Origin: Rudaea sp.
Lineage (GTDB): Bacteria > Pseudomonadota > Gammaproteobacteria > Xanthomonadales > Rhodanobacteraceae
Assembly: GCA_025934455.1 (NCBI GenBank)
Contig: JAICYA010000065.1
Coordinates: 1-8,512, forward strand
Length of the DNA: 8,512 nucleotides
Direction: 5' to 3'
Shown here: piece by piece, positions 1-7,400 of the stretch
Layout of the letters: each line of letters begins with the position of its first letter
How positions within the stretch are numbered: the first letter of the stretch is position 1
Made by a program: the position numbers and the translations under genes
The notes under the pieces: model-generated
The model's input: only the letters and a program-made list of their open reading frames with translations
Told to the model about the DNA's origin: nothing
The model's database searches: none

Positions 1-930
1 ATGGCGCGCGTCGATGCGCTGATCCGTGCGCGTCTCGCCTCCGACGTGGTGCTGGTCAACCAGATCGCCGAACACATCGTCGGCGCCGGCGGCAAACGCC
101 TGCGCCCCATGCTCGTGCTGCTCGCAGCGCAGGCCGCCGGCTACGGCGGCACGCACGACGTGCTGCTCGCCGCCGTGGTCGAATTCATCCATACCGCCAC
201 CTTGCTGCACGACGACGTGGTCGACGAATCCGACCTGCGCCGCGGGCGCAAGACCGCGAACGCGCTGTGGGGTAACGCGGCCAGTGTGCTGGTCGGCGAT
301 TTCCTGTATTCGCGCGCGTTCCAGATGATGGTCGAAGCCAACGACATGCGCGTGATGCGCATCCTCGCCGACACCACCAATCGCATTGCCGAAGGCGAGG
401 TGCTGCAGCTGCTGAACATCCACAATCCAGACGTGGGCGAAGCGGCGTATTTGCGTGTGATCGAGCGCAAGACTGCCGTGTTGTTCGCCGCCGCGACCCA
501 CCTGGGCGGACTGCTTGGTGCGCTGCCAGCGGCACAGGAAAACGCTCTGGCGGAGTACGGGCTGAATCTCGGCTTCGCCTTCCAGATTGCCGACGACGTG
601 CTCGACTACGTCGCCGATGCCGGCACGCTCGGCAAGAACATCGGCGACGACCTCGCCGAAGGCAAGGTCACGCTGCCGCTGATCTACGCGCTCGAACGTG
701 CCGATTCCGCGCAGGCGGCGCATATCCGCCACGCCATCGAAACCGGCGGCCTGGATGCGCTCGACGCCATCCTGGCCGCGATCCGCGGCAGCGGCGCGGT
801 CGCACGGGCACGCACGCGTGCACAAGGCTATGCCGACGCGGCCAAGGCGGCATTGACCACATTGCCGCAAACCGCAGCGCGGGCCGCGCTGGAAGCCCTG
901 GCGGACTACGCCTTGCAGCGCGACCACTGA
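1..930 (+). CDS. ispB: Long-chain polyprenyl (octaprenyl-type) diphosphate synthase, probably 5'-partial
   Basis: Predicted to condense isopentenyl diphosphate units onto an allylic diphosphate to make the long isoprenoid tail of ubiquinone/menaquinone; cytoplasmic, all-alpha trans-prenyltransferase fold. Seen in the 309 readable residues: GKR substrate-binding motif (31-33), first aspartate-rich motif DDVVD (71-75), second DDVLD (198-202), and the downstream GKNIGDD (211-217). The fifth residue before the first motif is a small Ala (A66), as in long-chain synthases, so farnesyl- or geranylgeranyl-specific activity is unlikely. Resemblance to E. coli IspB runs to the C-terminal QRD. The reading begins with an ATG at base 1, but E. 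coli IspB (recalled, about 323 aa) has roughly 14 residues before the equivalent Met, so the true start probably lies upstream of the window. The exact chain length is not decidable here. It is co-directional with the efflux operon but 71 bp apart and functionally unrelated to it. Confidence 0.93.
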   Translation: MARVDALIRARLASDVVLVNQIAEHIVGAGGKRLRPMLVLLAAQAAGYGGTHDVLLAAVVEFIHTATLLHDDVVDESDLRRGRKTANALWGNAASVLVGDFLYSRAFQMMVEANDMRVMRILADTTNRIAEGEVLQLLNIHNPDVGEAAYLRVIERKTAVLFAAATHLGGLLGALPAAQENALAEYGLNLGFAFQIADDVLDYVADAGTLGKNIGDDLAEGKVTLPLIYALERADSAQAAHIRHAIETGGLDALDAILAAIRGSGAVARARTRAQGYADAAKAALTTLPQTAARAALEALADYALQRDH

Positions 931-942
931 CCGCGCCGCGCT

Positions 943-973
943 TTGGAAATCGGTAACAGCGCCGGGCTAAACT
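943..973 (+). promoter_or_regulatory. Possible weak sigma-70 promoter for the propeller-efflux operon
   Basis: In the only real intergenic gap, a TTGGAA (943-948, 4/6 to the -35 consensus) and a TAAACT (968-973, 4/6 to the -10 consensus) are separated by 19 bp, somewhat long. Transcription would start near 980, giving a short leader of about 20 nt before the ATG at 1002. The -10 is bracketed by a 5-bp inverted repeat (959-963 and 974-978) and followed by the 8-bp palindrome TGGCGCCA (973-980), which could hold a regulator. This is inference from weak matches; read-through from ispB is the alternative, since no terminator separates the genes. Confidence 0.35.
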
Positions 974-990
974 GGCGCCACGCCATCCTT

Positions 991-995
991 GGGAG
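991..995 (+). promoter_or_regulatory. Ribosome binding site (GGGAG) of the propeller gene
   Basis: GGGAG lies 6 nt before the ATG at 1002 and supports that start. The same start also gives a clean signal peptide. Confidence 0.7.
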
Positions 996-1001
996 TCCGT
1001 C

Positions 1002-2033
1002 ATGCGCCGTCTCGCCCTGCTGCCCGCTTTGTTGCTTACCGCACCGGTATTCGCCGCGGCGCCGCAATACGCCGTCGTGCATCGCTACCCCATCGGCCAA
1101 TCCGGCGGCTGGGATTACCTCGCCTATTCCGCCGATGGACATCGTCTGTATGTCAGTCGCTTCGACCGCGTACTCGTGATCGACGCGAACACCGGCAAGA
1201 TCGAGGCGACGATTCCCGGCACCGACGGCGTGCACGGCATCGCCCTGGTGCCCAAGCTCGGACACGGCTACACCAGCAACGGCCGTGCCGATACGCTCAC
1301 CGAATTCGATCTCGCCACGTCCAGGGTGCTGCGCACGATTCCAGTCGAAGGCCACAATCCCGATGCGCTGATCTACGATGCTGCTTCCGGACACCTGTTC
1401 GCCTTCGACGGCCGCAGCAACGAGGCCAGTGTCGTCGATCCGGTCGCGGGCAAGCTGGTCGCGAAAATTGCGCTGTCCGGGAAACCCGAGTTCGCTGCCA
1501 GCGACGGCGCCGGCAATGTCTACGTCAACATCGAAGACACCGCGCAACTGGCGCGCATCGATTCGGCCACGAACAAAGTCACCGCCGTGTGGAAACTCGC
1601 CGATTGCGAGGAACCTTCGGGGCTCGCACTCGACGCCGCGCACCATCGCCTGTTCTCGGTCTGCCAGAACAAACGCATGGCCGTGACCGATGCGCAATCG
1701 GGGAAACCTGTGGCCAGCGTCGCGATCGGAGAAGGTCCCGATGGCGCCGGATTCGACGCCAAACGTGGACTCATCTACAGCACGAATGGCCACGATGGCA
1801 CGCTCACCGTCGTGCACGAGGACGATCCCGACCATTACCGCCCGATCGCGAACGTGCCGACGCAGAAGAGCGCGCGCACCCTTGCGCTCGATACGGACGG
1901 CAACCGCATCTTCACCGTCGCCGCGCAGTTCGGGCCGCGTCCCGCTCCCACCAAGGATCAGCCGCATCCGCGGCCGGCCGTGGCGGAAGGCAGCTTCAGC
2001 GTACTCGTCGTCGGCGAATCCGGCGGCCGATGA
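1002..2033 (+). CDS. Exported YVTN/YncE-family beta-propeller protein
   Basis: A 343-residue periplasmic or secreted protein of the YncE/YVTN beta-propeller type; its molecular role is not known. It starts with a Sec-type signal peptide (RR then a Leu/Ala-rich core, likely cleaved after VFA at residue 18). The mature part is a series of about seven repeats in which a strand of the type LYVSR, FAFDG, VYVNI or IYSTN is followed by VxD..TGK-like turns (for example VIDANTGK near residues 60-67 and VVDPVAGK near 145-152), typical of propeller blades. The only two cysteines, C202 and C221, sit in neighbouring blade segments and could form a disulfide. A Pro/His-rich loop (about residues 310-328) precedes the last strand. 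It is the first gene of the operon and its stop overlaps the start of the outer-membrane lipoprotein gene by 4 nt (ATGA at 2030-2033). Family members often act as scaffolds or ligand sensors, but no catalytic residues can be pointed to. Confidence 0.85.
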   Translation: MRRLALLPALLLTAPVFAAAPQYAVVHRYPIGQSGGWDYLAYSADGHRLYVSRFDRVLVIDANTGKIEATIPGTDGVHGIALVPKLGHGYTSNGRADTLTEFDLATSRVLRTIPVEGHNPDALIYDAASGHLFAFDGRSNEASVVDPVAGKLVAKIALSGKPEFAASDGAGNVYVNIEDTAQLARIDSATNKVTAVWKLADCEEPSGLALDAAHHRLFSVCQNKRMAVTDAQSGKPVASVAIGEGPDGAGFDAKRGLIYSTNGHDGTLTVVHEDDPDHYRPIANVPTQKSARTLALDTDGNRIFTVAAQFGPRPAPTKDQPHPRPAVAEGSFSVLVVGESGGR

Positions 2034-3394
2034 GGAAACACGCCGCCCGCTGCGCGCTTTTGCCGCTGCCGGCAACACTGTTGGCGGCCCCGCTATTGGC
2101 AGCATTGGGCGGCTGCGCGCTCTACCACGCGCGTCCGCTCGATCAAAATGCAACGCCGGCGGATGCATCGACACTGGCGCAGGCCGCGCAGCAGGTCACG
2201 GCGCCGCGTCTGGCGCCTTTGCCGATTCCGCCGCAGGGACCGTGGACCGACCTGCAACTGGCCGACATCGCCATCGTCGCCAATCCCGACTTGAAAGCGT
2301 TGCGTGCGCAAGCCCACGTCGCCGACGCGCAGGTATTCGCCGCGGGTCTGTTGCCCGATCCGCAGATCGGTATCGGCGTGGACGATCCCGACGGCTCGGG
2401 CGTCGTCAACGCCTACACGCTCAGCGCCGGTTTCGATATCGCCGCCCTGCTCACGCGCCACAGCCGGGTCGCCGCCGCGCGCGCGAACGCCGAACAGGTG
2501 CGCCGCGACATCGCCTGGCAGGAATGGCTGGCCGCGAACCAGGTGCGCCTGCTGGTACGGCGTTACCAATTCCTCGAACGCCAGCACGACATTGCCGCAC
2601 ACGCTGCCGACGCAGCAGAAAAACTCCTTGCGTTGACGCAGGCCGCCGTCGATCAGCACAACGCCAAACTCGACGACCTCGCCCTGCGCCGCGTCGCCGT
2701 GCTCGATGCGCGCGCACGCGAGGGCGGCCTGGCACGCGATGCCGAAACCGCGCGCCAGCAATTGAATCAAGCGGTCGGCGTGGCGCCCGACGTGCGCCTG
2801 CCGATCGTCGATGCCGCTGCGCTGCACGATCCGTTCACGCTCGATGCGGCAACACTGGAAAAGCAGGCGCTGACGGATCGACTCGACCTTGCCGCGCTGC
2901 GTGCCGGCTACACCTCGCAGGAAGCCGCGGTCCGCGGCGAAATCCTGCAACAGTACCCGCTGCCGACGCTCACTCTCGCCCGCGCGCGCGACACCACGCC
3001 CGTGTACACGAAAGGCGCTTCGTTGAATTTCAGTTTGCCGCTGTGGAACCGCAATCGCGGCGGTATCGCAGTGGCGAAGGCGACGCGTGAACAACTGCAC
3101 GCCGAATACACGGCACGCGTGTTCGATGCGCAAGCATCCATCGCCGCGCAGGTGGAATCGCTCAAGCAGATTGCCGCGCAACGCCAAGCGCTCGACGCGC
3201 AGCTCGAAAAATTACGCGACGAGATGCGTCCGCTGGAACAAGCCAGCGAGCGCCGCGACGTGGCTCTGGTAACCTTCGAGACCGCACGCGCGGCCTTGCT
3301 CGACAAGGAAATCGCGAGCGTTGCGCTGGCGCAAGCGCAGTCGGAAGGAGAAATTGCACTGGCTATCGACGTTGGGGCACTCGTATGGAAATGA
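2030..3394 (+). CDS. TolC-family outer-membrane efflux lipoprotein, CzcC/CusC-like
   Basis: Predicted outer-membrane channel of a tripartite efflux pump, 454 aa. The N-terminus is a lipoprotein signal peptide with lipobox LGGC, lipidated at Cys29. The mature chain shows the two-fold TolC (OEP) pattern: a first unit at about residues 75-250 containing LPDPQIGIGVDDP and long Ala/Arg/Gln-rich helices, and a second at about 270-450 with the CzcC-like strand-turn PLWNRNRGG (337-345) followed by a long coiled-coil helix rich in Q, A and E. Length and layout fit CzcC-type proteins more than the NodT type, which is what the second outer-membrane factor at the end of the window looks like. The ATG at 2030 is chosen because it overlaps the previous stop and immediately yields the signal peptide; the frame stays open far upstream to 989, but that part is only a shadow of the propeller gene. 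No strong Shine-Dalgarno is seen, so translation probably depends on coupling. Confidence 0.9.
   Translation: MRKHAARCALLPLPATLLAAPLLAALGGCALYHARPLDQNATPADASTLAQAAQQVTAPRLAPLPIPPQGPWTDLQLADIAIVANPDLKALRAQAHVADAQVFAAGLLPDPQIGIGVDDPDGSGVVNAYTLSAGFDIAALLTRHSRVAAARANAEQVRRDIAWQEWLAANQVRLLVRRYQFLERQHDIAAHAADAAEKLLALTQAAVDQHNAKLDDLALRRVAVLDARAREGGLARDAETARQQLNQAVGVAPDVRLPIVDAAALHDPFTLDAATLEKQALTDRLDLAALRAGYTSQEAAVRGEILQQYPLPTLTLARARDTTPVYTKGASLNFSLPLWNRNRGGIAVAKATREQLHAEYTARVFDAQASIAAQVESLKQIAAQRQALDAQLEKLRDEMRPLEQASERRDVALVTFETARAALLDKEIASVALAQAQSEGEIALAIDVGALVWK
3374..3377 (+). promoter_or_regulatory. Ribosome binding site (GGGG) favouring the adaptor start at 3385
   Basis: GGGG is 7 nt before the ATG at 3385 but 13 nt before the alternative ATG at 3391, so it supports the earlier start. 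It is a weak site inside the end of the preceding gene. Confidence 0.4.
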
Positions 3395-4440
3395 CTCTCC
3401 GAATCGCGCTTTGGTTAGCCTGTGTGCTTGCCCTTGCCGCCGCGCCTGCCGCCCACGCCGACGAAGACGACGCACAACCGGCGGTGGCTGCGGTGGCAAC
3501 CGTGCGCGTCGCACCGGCCACGCTCGCGCCCATGAAAAATTCCCTCACTGCCTTCGGCACGGTGAGTTTTTCCGCCGACGCCCTGCAAACCGTGTCGGTG
3601 CCGTACCAGGCGCGCGTGGCCAGCGTCACGGTCGTCGCCGGTCAGGCGGTACGCAAGGGCGATGCTTTGGTCGTACTCGCGCCGACCGCCGCCGCCGCGC
3701 TGGAACTGCAGCGCGCCGGCAACGACGCGCAGTTCGCGCGCAAGGAACTGACGCGCACGCGCGAGCTGTTCGCCCAGCATCTGGCGACGAATACGGACCT
3801 CGCCACCGCTGAACAGGCCGCACACAATTCGGATGCCACACTGGCTTCTGCCCAAACGCGCTTCGGCGGCATGGGCGAACGTACGCTGCGCGCCACGCAC
3901 GACGGCGTGGTCGCCGACATCGCCGCGCATGCGGGCGAAATCATCGCCGCGGATACGGTGTTCGCGCATGTTGGCGACACATCCGGTCTGCGCCTGGATC
4001 TTGGCGTCGAACCCGCTGCGATCGCACAGGTGCATGCGGGCGAGACGGTGAAATTTCATTTGCTGCAGGATGCCGCTGCGACATTGCAGGCCGTCGTGGA
4101 CCGCGTCGGCGGCCAGATCGACGCACAGACGCGACTGATTCCGGTCGTCGCGAAACTCGCCGATTCGGCGCAGGCGCCGCCAGGCGCCGCGGTGAGCGCG
4201 CAAATCGAAACCGACTCCAGCGAACCGGTGCTCGGTGTGCCACGCGCTGCGGTTCTCTACCAAGGCGGCAAGGCCTATGTGTTCGTGGTCCAGTCGGGCA
4301 AGGCCGTGCGCCGTTTCGTCGATGCCGGCGTTGACGACGGCGAGCGCGTCGAAATCCGCTCCGGCCTCGCCGCGAACGAATCCGTCGTCGTGCTCGGCAA
4401 TTACGAATTGCAGGACGGCATGGCGGTCAAGGCGCAATGA
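3385..4440 (+). CDS. RND efflux periplasmic adaptor (membrane fusion protein, HlyD/CzcB family)
   Basis: Predicted to bridge the RND permease and the outer-membrane channel in the periplasm; 351 aa. A signal peptide (hydrophobic core 5-20, likely cleaved at AHA|DE after residue 25) leaves a mature N-terminus starting with four acidic residues, with no lipobox. Domains in order: first half of the barrel-sandwich (lipoyl-like) domain at about 68-100, with VPYQARVASVTVVAGQ and VRKGDALVVL; a short alpha-hairpin at about 101-160; second lipoyl half at 165-198 with ATHDGVVADIAAHAGE; beta-barrel at about 200-280; membrane-proximal domain 281-351 with VPRAAVLYQGGKAYVFVV. The short hairpin resembles CzcB-type rather than AcrA-type adaptors. 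Two starts are possible: ATG 3385 (better-placed GGGG, 10-nt overlap) or ATG 3391 (two residues shorter, a typical 4-nt ATGA overlap, cleaner n-region). No His/Met cluster diagnostic of a metal chaperone is seen, so the substrate stays open. Confidence 0.9.
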   Translation: MEMTLRIALWLACVLALAAAPAAHADEDDAQPAVAAVATVRVAPATLAPMKNSLTAFGTVSFSADALQTVSVPYQARVASVTVVAGQAVRKGDALVVLAPTAAAALELQRAGNDAQFARKELTRTRELFAQHLATNTDLATAEQAAHNSDATLASAQTRFGGMGERTLRATHDGVVADIAAHAGEIIAADTVFAHVGDTSGLRLDLGVEPAAIAQVHAGETVKFHLLQDAAATLQAVVDRVGGQIDAQTRLIPVVAKLADSAQAPPGAAVSAQIETDSSEPVLGVPRAAVLYQGGKAYVFVVQSGKAVRRFVDAGVDDGERVEIRSGLAANESVVVLGNYELQDGMAVKAQ

Positions 4441-7400
4441 CCGGCGCCTGGCTGACCCGGCATCAGCGCTCGATCCTGCTGCTGATCCTGATCCTTGCCG
4501 CCGGCGGCATCGCCGCGGCGTGGAACCTGCCGGTCGCGCTTTTTCCAAACATGGATTTTCCGCGCGTGGTCATCGCCATCGATGCCGGCGATCGCCCGAT
4601 CGAACGCATGGAAGCCGAGATCACTCGTCCGCTGGAGCGCGTGCTGCGCGGCGTGCCCGAAGTGCAGCGCGTGCGCTCGACGACCAGCCGCGGCTCGGCG
4701 GAAATCGCGCTGACATTCCCGTGGGGCGCGAACATGGCGCAGGCGCTGCTGCAGGCACAGGCGGCGATGAACGGCGCCCTGCCTTCGCTGCCGCCGGGGG
4801 TTTCGTTCGATGCGCAGCGCCGCGACCCGACCGTGTTTCCCTCCCTGGGCCTCACGCTGACTTCGGCCACGCGCGATCCGGTCGCGCTGCGCGACTTCGC
4901 CACGCTGGAACTGGCACCCGCGTTGAGTGCGATCTCCGGCGTGGCCGACATCGAAGTGCTGGGCGGGCGTACCGGTGAGTATCAGGTACTGCTCGATCCC
5001 GCGCGGCTGCGCGCCTACGGCCTCGCCAGCGCCGACGTGGTGCAGGCGCTCAACGCCGGCAATGCGGTCGAAGCTGTTGGCCACATCGAGGATCGCTATC
5101 GCCTGTACCTGACGATTGCGGATTCGCGCCTGCGCGGTGTCGACGACATCCGTCACACCGTCGTGAAAACGGTGAACGGCCAGCCGATCACGATCGCGGA
5201 CCTGGGCAGCGTGCAACTTGGCCAGCAGCCGGAGTGGACGCGCGTCACCGCGAACGGCGGCGACGCCGTGCTGATCAACATCCGCCAGCAGCGCGGCGCG
5301 AATACGGTTGCGCTGGTGCACAACGCGCGCGCGCGCCTGGCGCAGTTGCGCGCGCAGATCCCGTCCGATGTCCGCGTCGGCACCTATTACGACCAATCCG
5401 AACTGATTCTCGCCTCGGCGGACAGCGTGCGCGATGCGATCCTGATCGGCGCCCTGTTCGCTGCGCTCGTGCTGTTCGCGTTCCTGCGCAGCGCGCGCGT
5501 CACCCTGATCGCGGCGCTGACCCTGCCCGTCGTCATCGCGATCACGGTTCTGCTGCTGAGCGTCTTCGGCATGAGCTTCAACATCATGACACTCGGCGGC
5601 ATGGCCGCGGCGGTCGGGTTGATCGTGGACGACGCGGTGGTGATGATCGAACACATCATGCGTCGCGCGGGCGCGGAACGCGCGGCGGGTGATGCCACCG
5701 TGCTGCGCGCCGCGCAGGAAATGCTGCGCCCGCTGACCGGATCGTCGCTGGCGACCATCGTCGTGTTCGCGCCGCTCGCGTTCCTCGGCGGCGTCGCCGG
5801 CGGTTTCTTCAAGGCGCTGGCGCTGACCATGGCTTGTGGCCTGGCGGTTTCCTGGGCGCTGGCCGCACTCGCGCTGCCGCTGGTCGCCGCACGCCTGATC
5901 CGTGTCGACGACGCGCAGCGCATGGAGCAGGCCGAACGCTGGATCGCCGGCACGCAGCGCCGCTACGCCCAGCGCATGCGACGCCTGCTGGCGCGTCCGC
6001 GCTGGGCGCTGCCCGCCATCGCGATCTGCATCGTCGTTGCGGCGTTGTCCTACTGGCGGCTGGGCACCGGCTTCATGCCGCAGATGGACGAAGGCGGCTT
6101 CGTGCTCGATTACGTCAGCGTGCCCGGCACCTCGCTCGCCGAAACCGACCGCCTGCTGCGCCAGGTCGAGACCATCATCAAGTCCACACCCGAGGTCGAC
6201 GACTATTCGCGCCGTACCGGCGCCCAGCTTGGCGGCGGCCTGACGGAAGCCAACGAGGGCGACTTTTTCATTCACCTCAAGCCGACGCCGCGGCGCGGCA
6301 TCGAAGACGTGATGAGCGAGGTGCGCACGAAGGTTGAAGCGCAAGTGCCCGGCCTGCGCATCGAGACCACGCAGCTGATGGAAGACCTGATCGGCGACCT
6401 CGTCGCCACGCCGCAGCCCGTTGAGGTCAAGGTTTTCGGCCCCGATCCTGCCACCGACCGCGCGGAAGCGGTCAAAATCGCCACCGCGATTGCTAAAATA
6501 CCCGGTGTGGTGGAGGTCTTCGACGGGGTCAAGATTGCCGGCGACGCGATCGAGGTTCGCGTCGACCGCGTGCGCGCCGCGCTGGACGGACTCGATCCGG
6601 ATGCGGTGACGCGCCAGCTCGAAACCGAACTCGGCGGCAGCCTGGCCGGGTCGATCCGGCAGGGCGAAAAACTGGTCGGCATCCGCGTATGGACTCCGCA
6701 GGATCTGCGCCAGCGCATCGCCCAGCTTGCCGCTCTGCCCTTGCGCGCGGCGGATGGGCATACACTGCCGCTGGGGCGGGTGGCGGATATTTCCGTTGCC
6801 GAAGGCCAGCCCGAGGCGAACCGCGAGGACCAGCGGCCGCTGGTGGCGGTGACGGCACGGCTGGACGGGCGGGATCTGGGGTCGGCGATGAACGATGTGA
6901 AGGCGAGCGTGGCGAAGATGAAATTGCCGATCGGCGTGCAGGTCGAGTATGGCGGCCTGTACGGGCAGCAGCAGGATTCGTTCCGCGCGATGGCCCTGGT
7001 GTTCGCCGGTGCGCTGTTGCTGATCATCACCCTGCTCATGTTCATGTACGAGAACATCGCCGTGGTCGCGAGCATTCTCGTCGCGACGTTCTGTTCGCTC
7101 GCCGGCGTGTTCGCGGGACTGTGGCTGACGAATACCGAACTGGACCTTTCATCGATCATGGGCCTGACCATGATCCTGGGCATCGTCACCGAAATCGCGA
7201 TCTTCTATTTCGCCGAAATCGATTTCGCGCGCCGGCCCGACCTGGCTGCGCTGATCGAAGCCGGCAGCATGCGCATGCGCCCGATCCTGATGACTTCGCT
7301 GATCGCCATCCTCGCGTTGTCGCCGCTCGCACTCGGCATCGGCACGGGTTCGGCCATGCAGCAGCCGCTGGCAATCGCCATCATTACTGGGCTGATCGCC

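Noticed and set aside
931..960. Possible ispB terminator
   Set aside because: The GC-rich bases after the stop make no clear stem-loop and there is no T-run, so a rho-independent terminator cannot be supported.
989..2029. Upstream in-frame extension of the CzcC-like lipoprotein gene, open from 989
   Set aside because: It is an Arg-rich out-of-frame reading of the propeller gene; the lipoprotein signal peptide begins exactly at ATG 2030, which overlaps the propeller stop.
906..2174. 422-codon minus-strand frame opposite the propeller
   Set aside because: Low-complexity antisense shadow spanning two real plus-strand genes and their gap; no family resemblance.
3345..3350. Perfect Shine-Dalgarno-like AAGGAG near the end of the CzcC-like gene
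   Set aside because: No start codon in the adaptor frame follows at usable distance; the adaptor ATGs are 35 nt or more away. It encodes part of SEGE in the lipoprotein.
3415..4548. 377-codon minus-strand frame opposite the adaptor
   Set aside because: Antisense shadow of the adaptor gene, with no signal peptide, motif or plausible ribosome binding context.
4401..6761. 786-codon open frame on the minus strand opposite the permease
   Set aside because: It has no recognisable domain, is rich in Arg, Gln, His and Asp, and mirrors the GC3 bias of the well-supported permease on the plus strand.
7268..7281. Tandem GCATGC repeat in the permease
   Set aside because: It simply encodes Met-Arg-Met-Arg of the conserved TM11 entry motif; no sign of a regulatory role.
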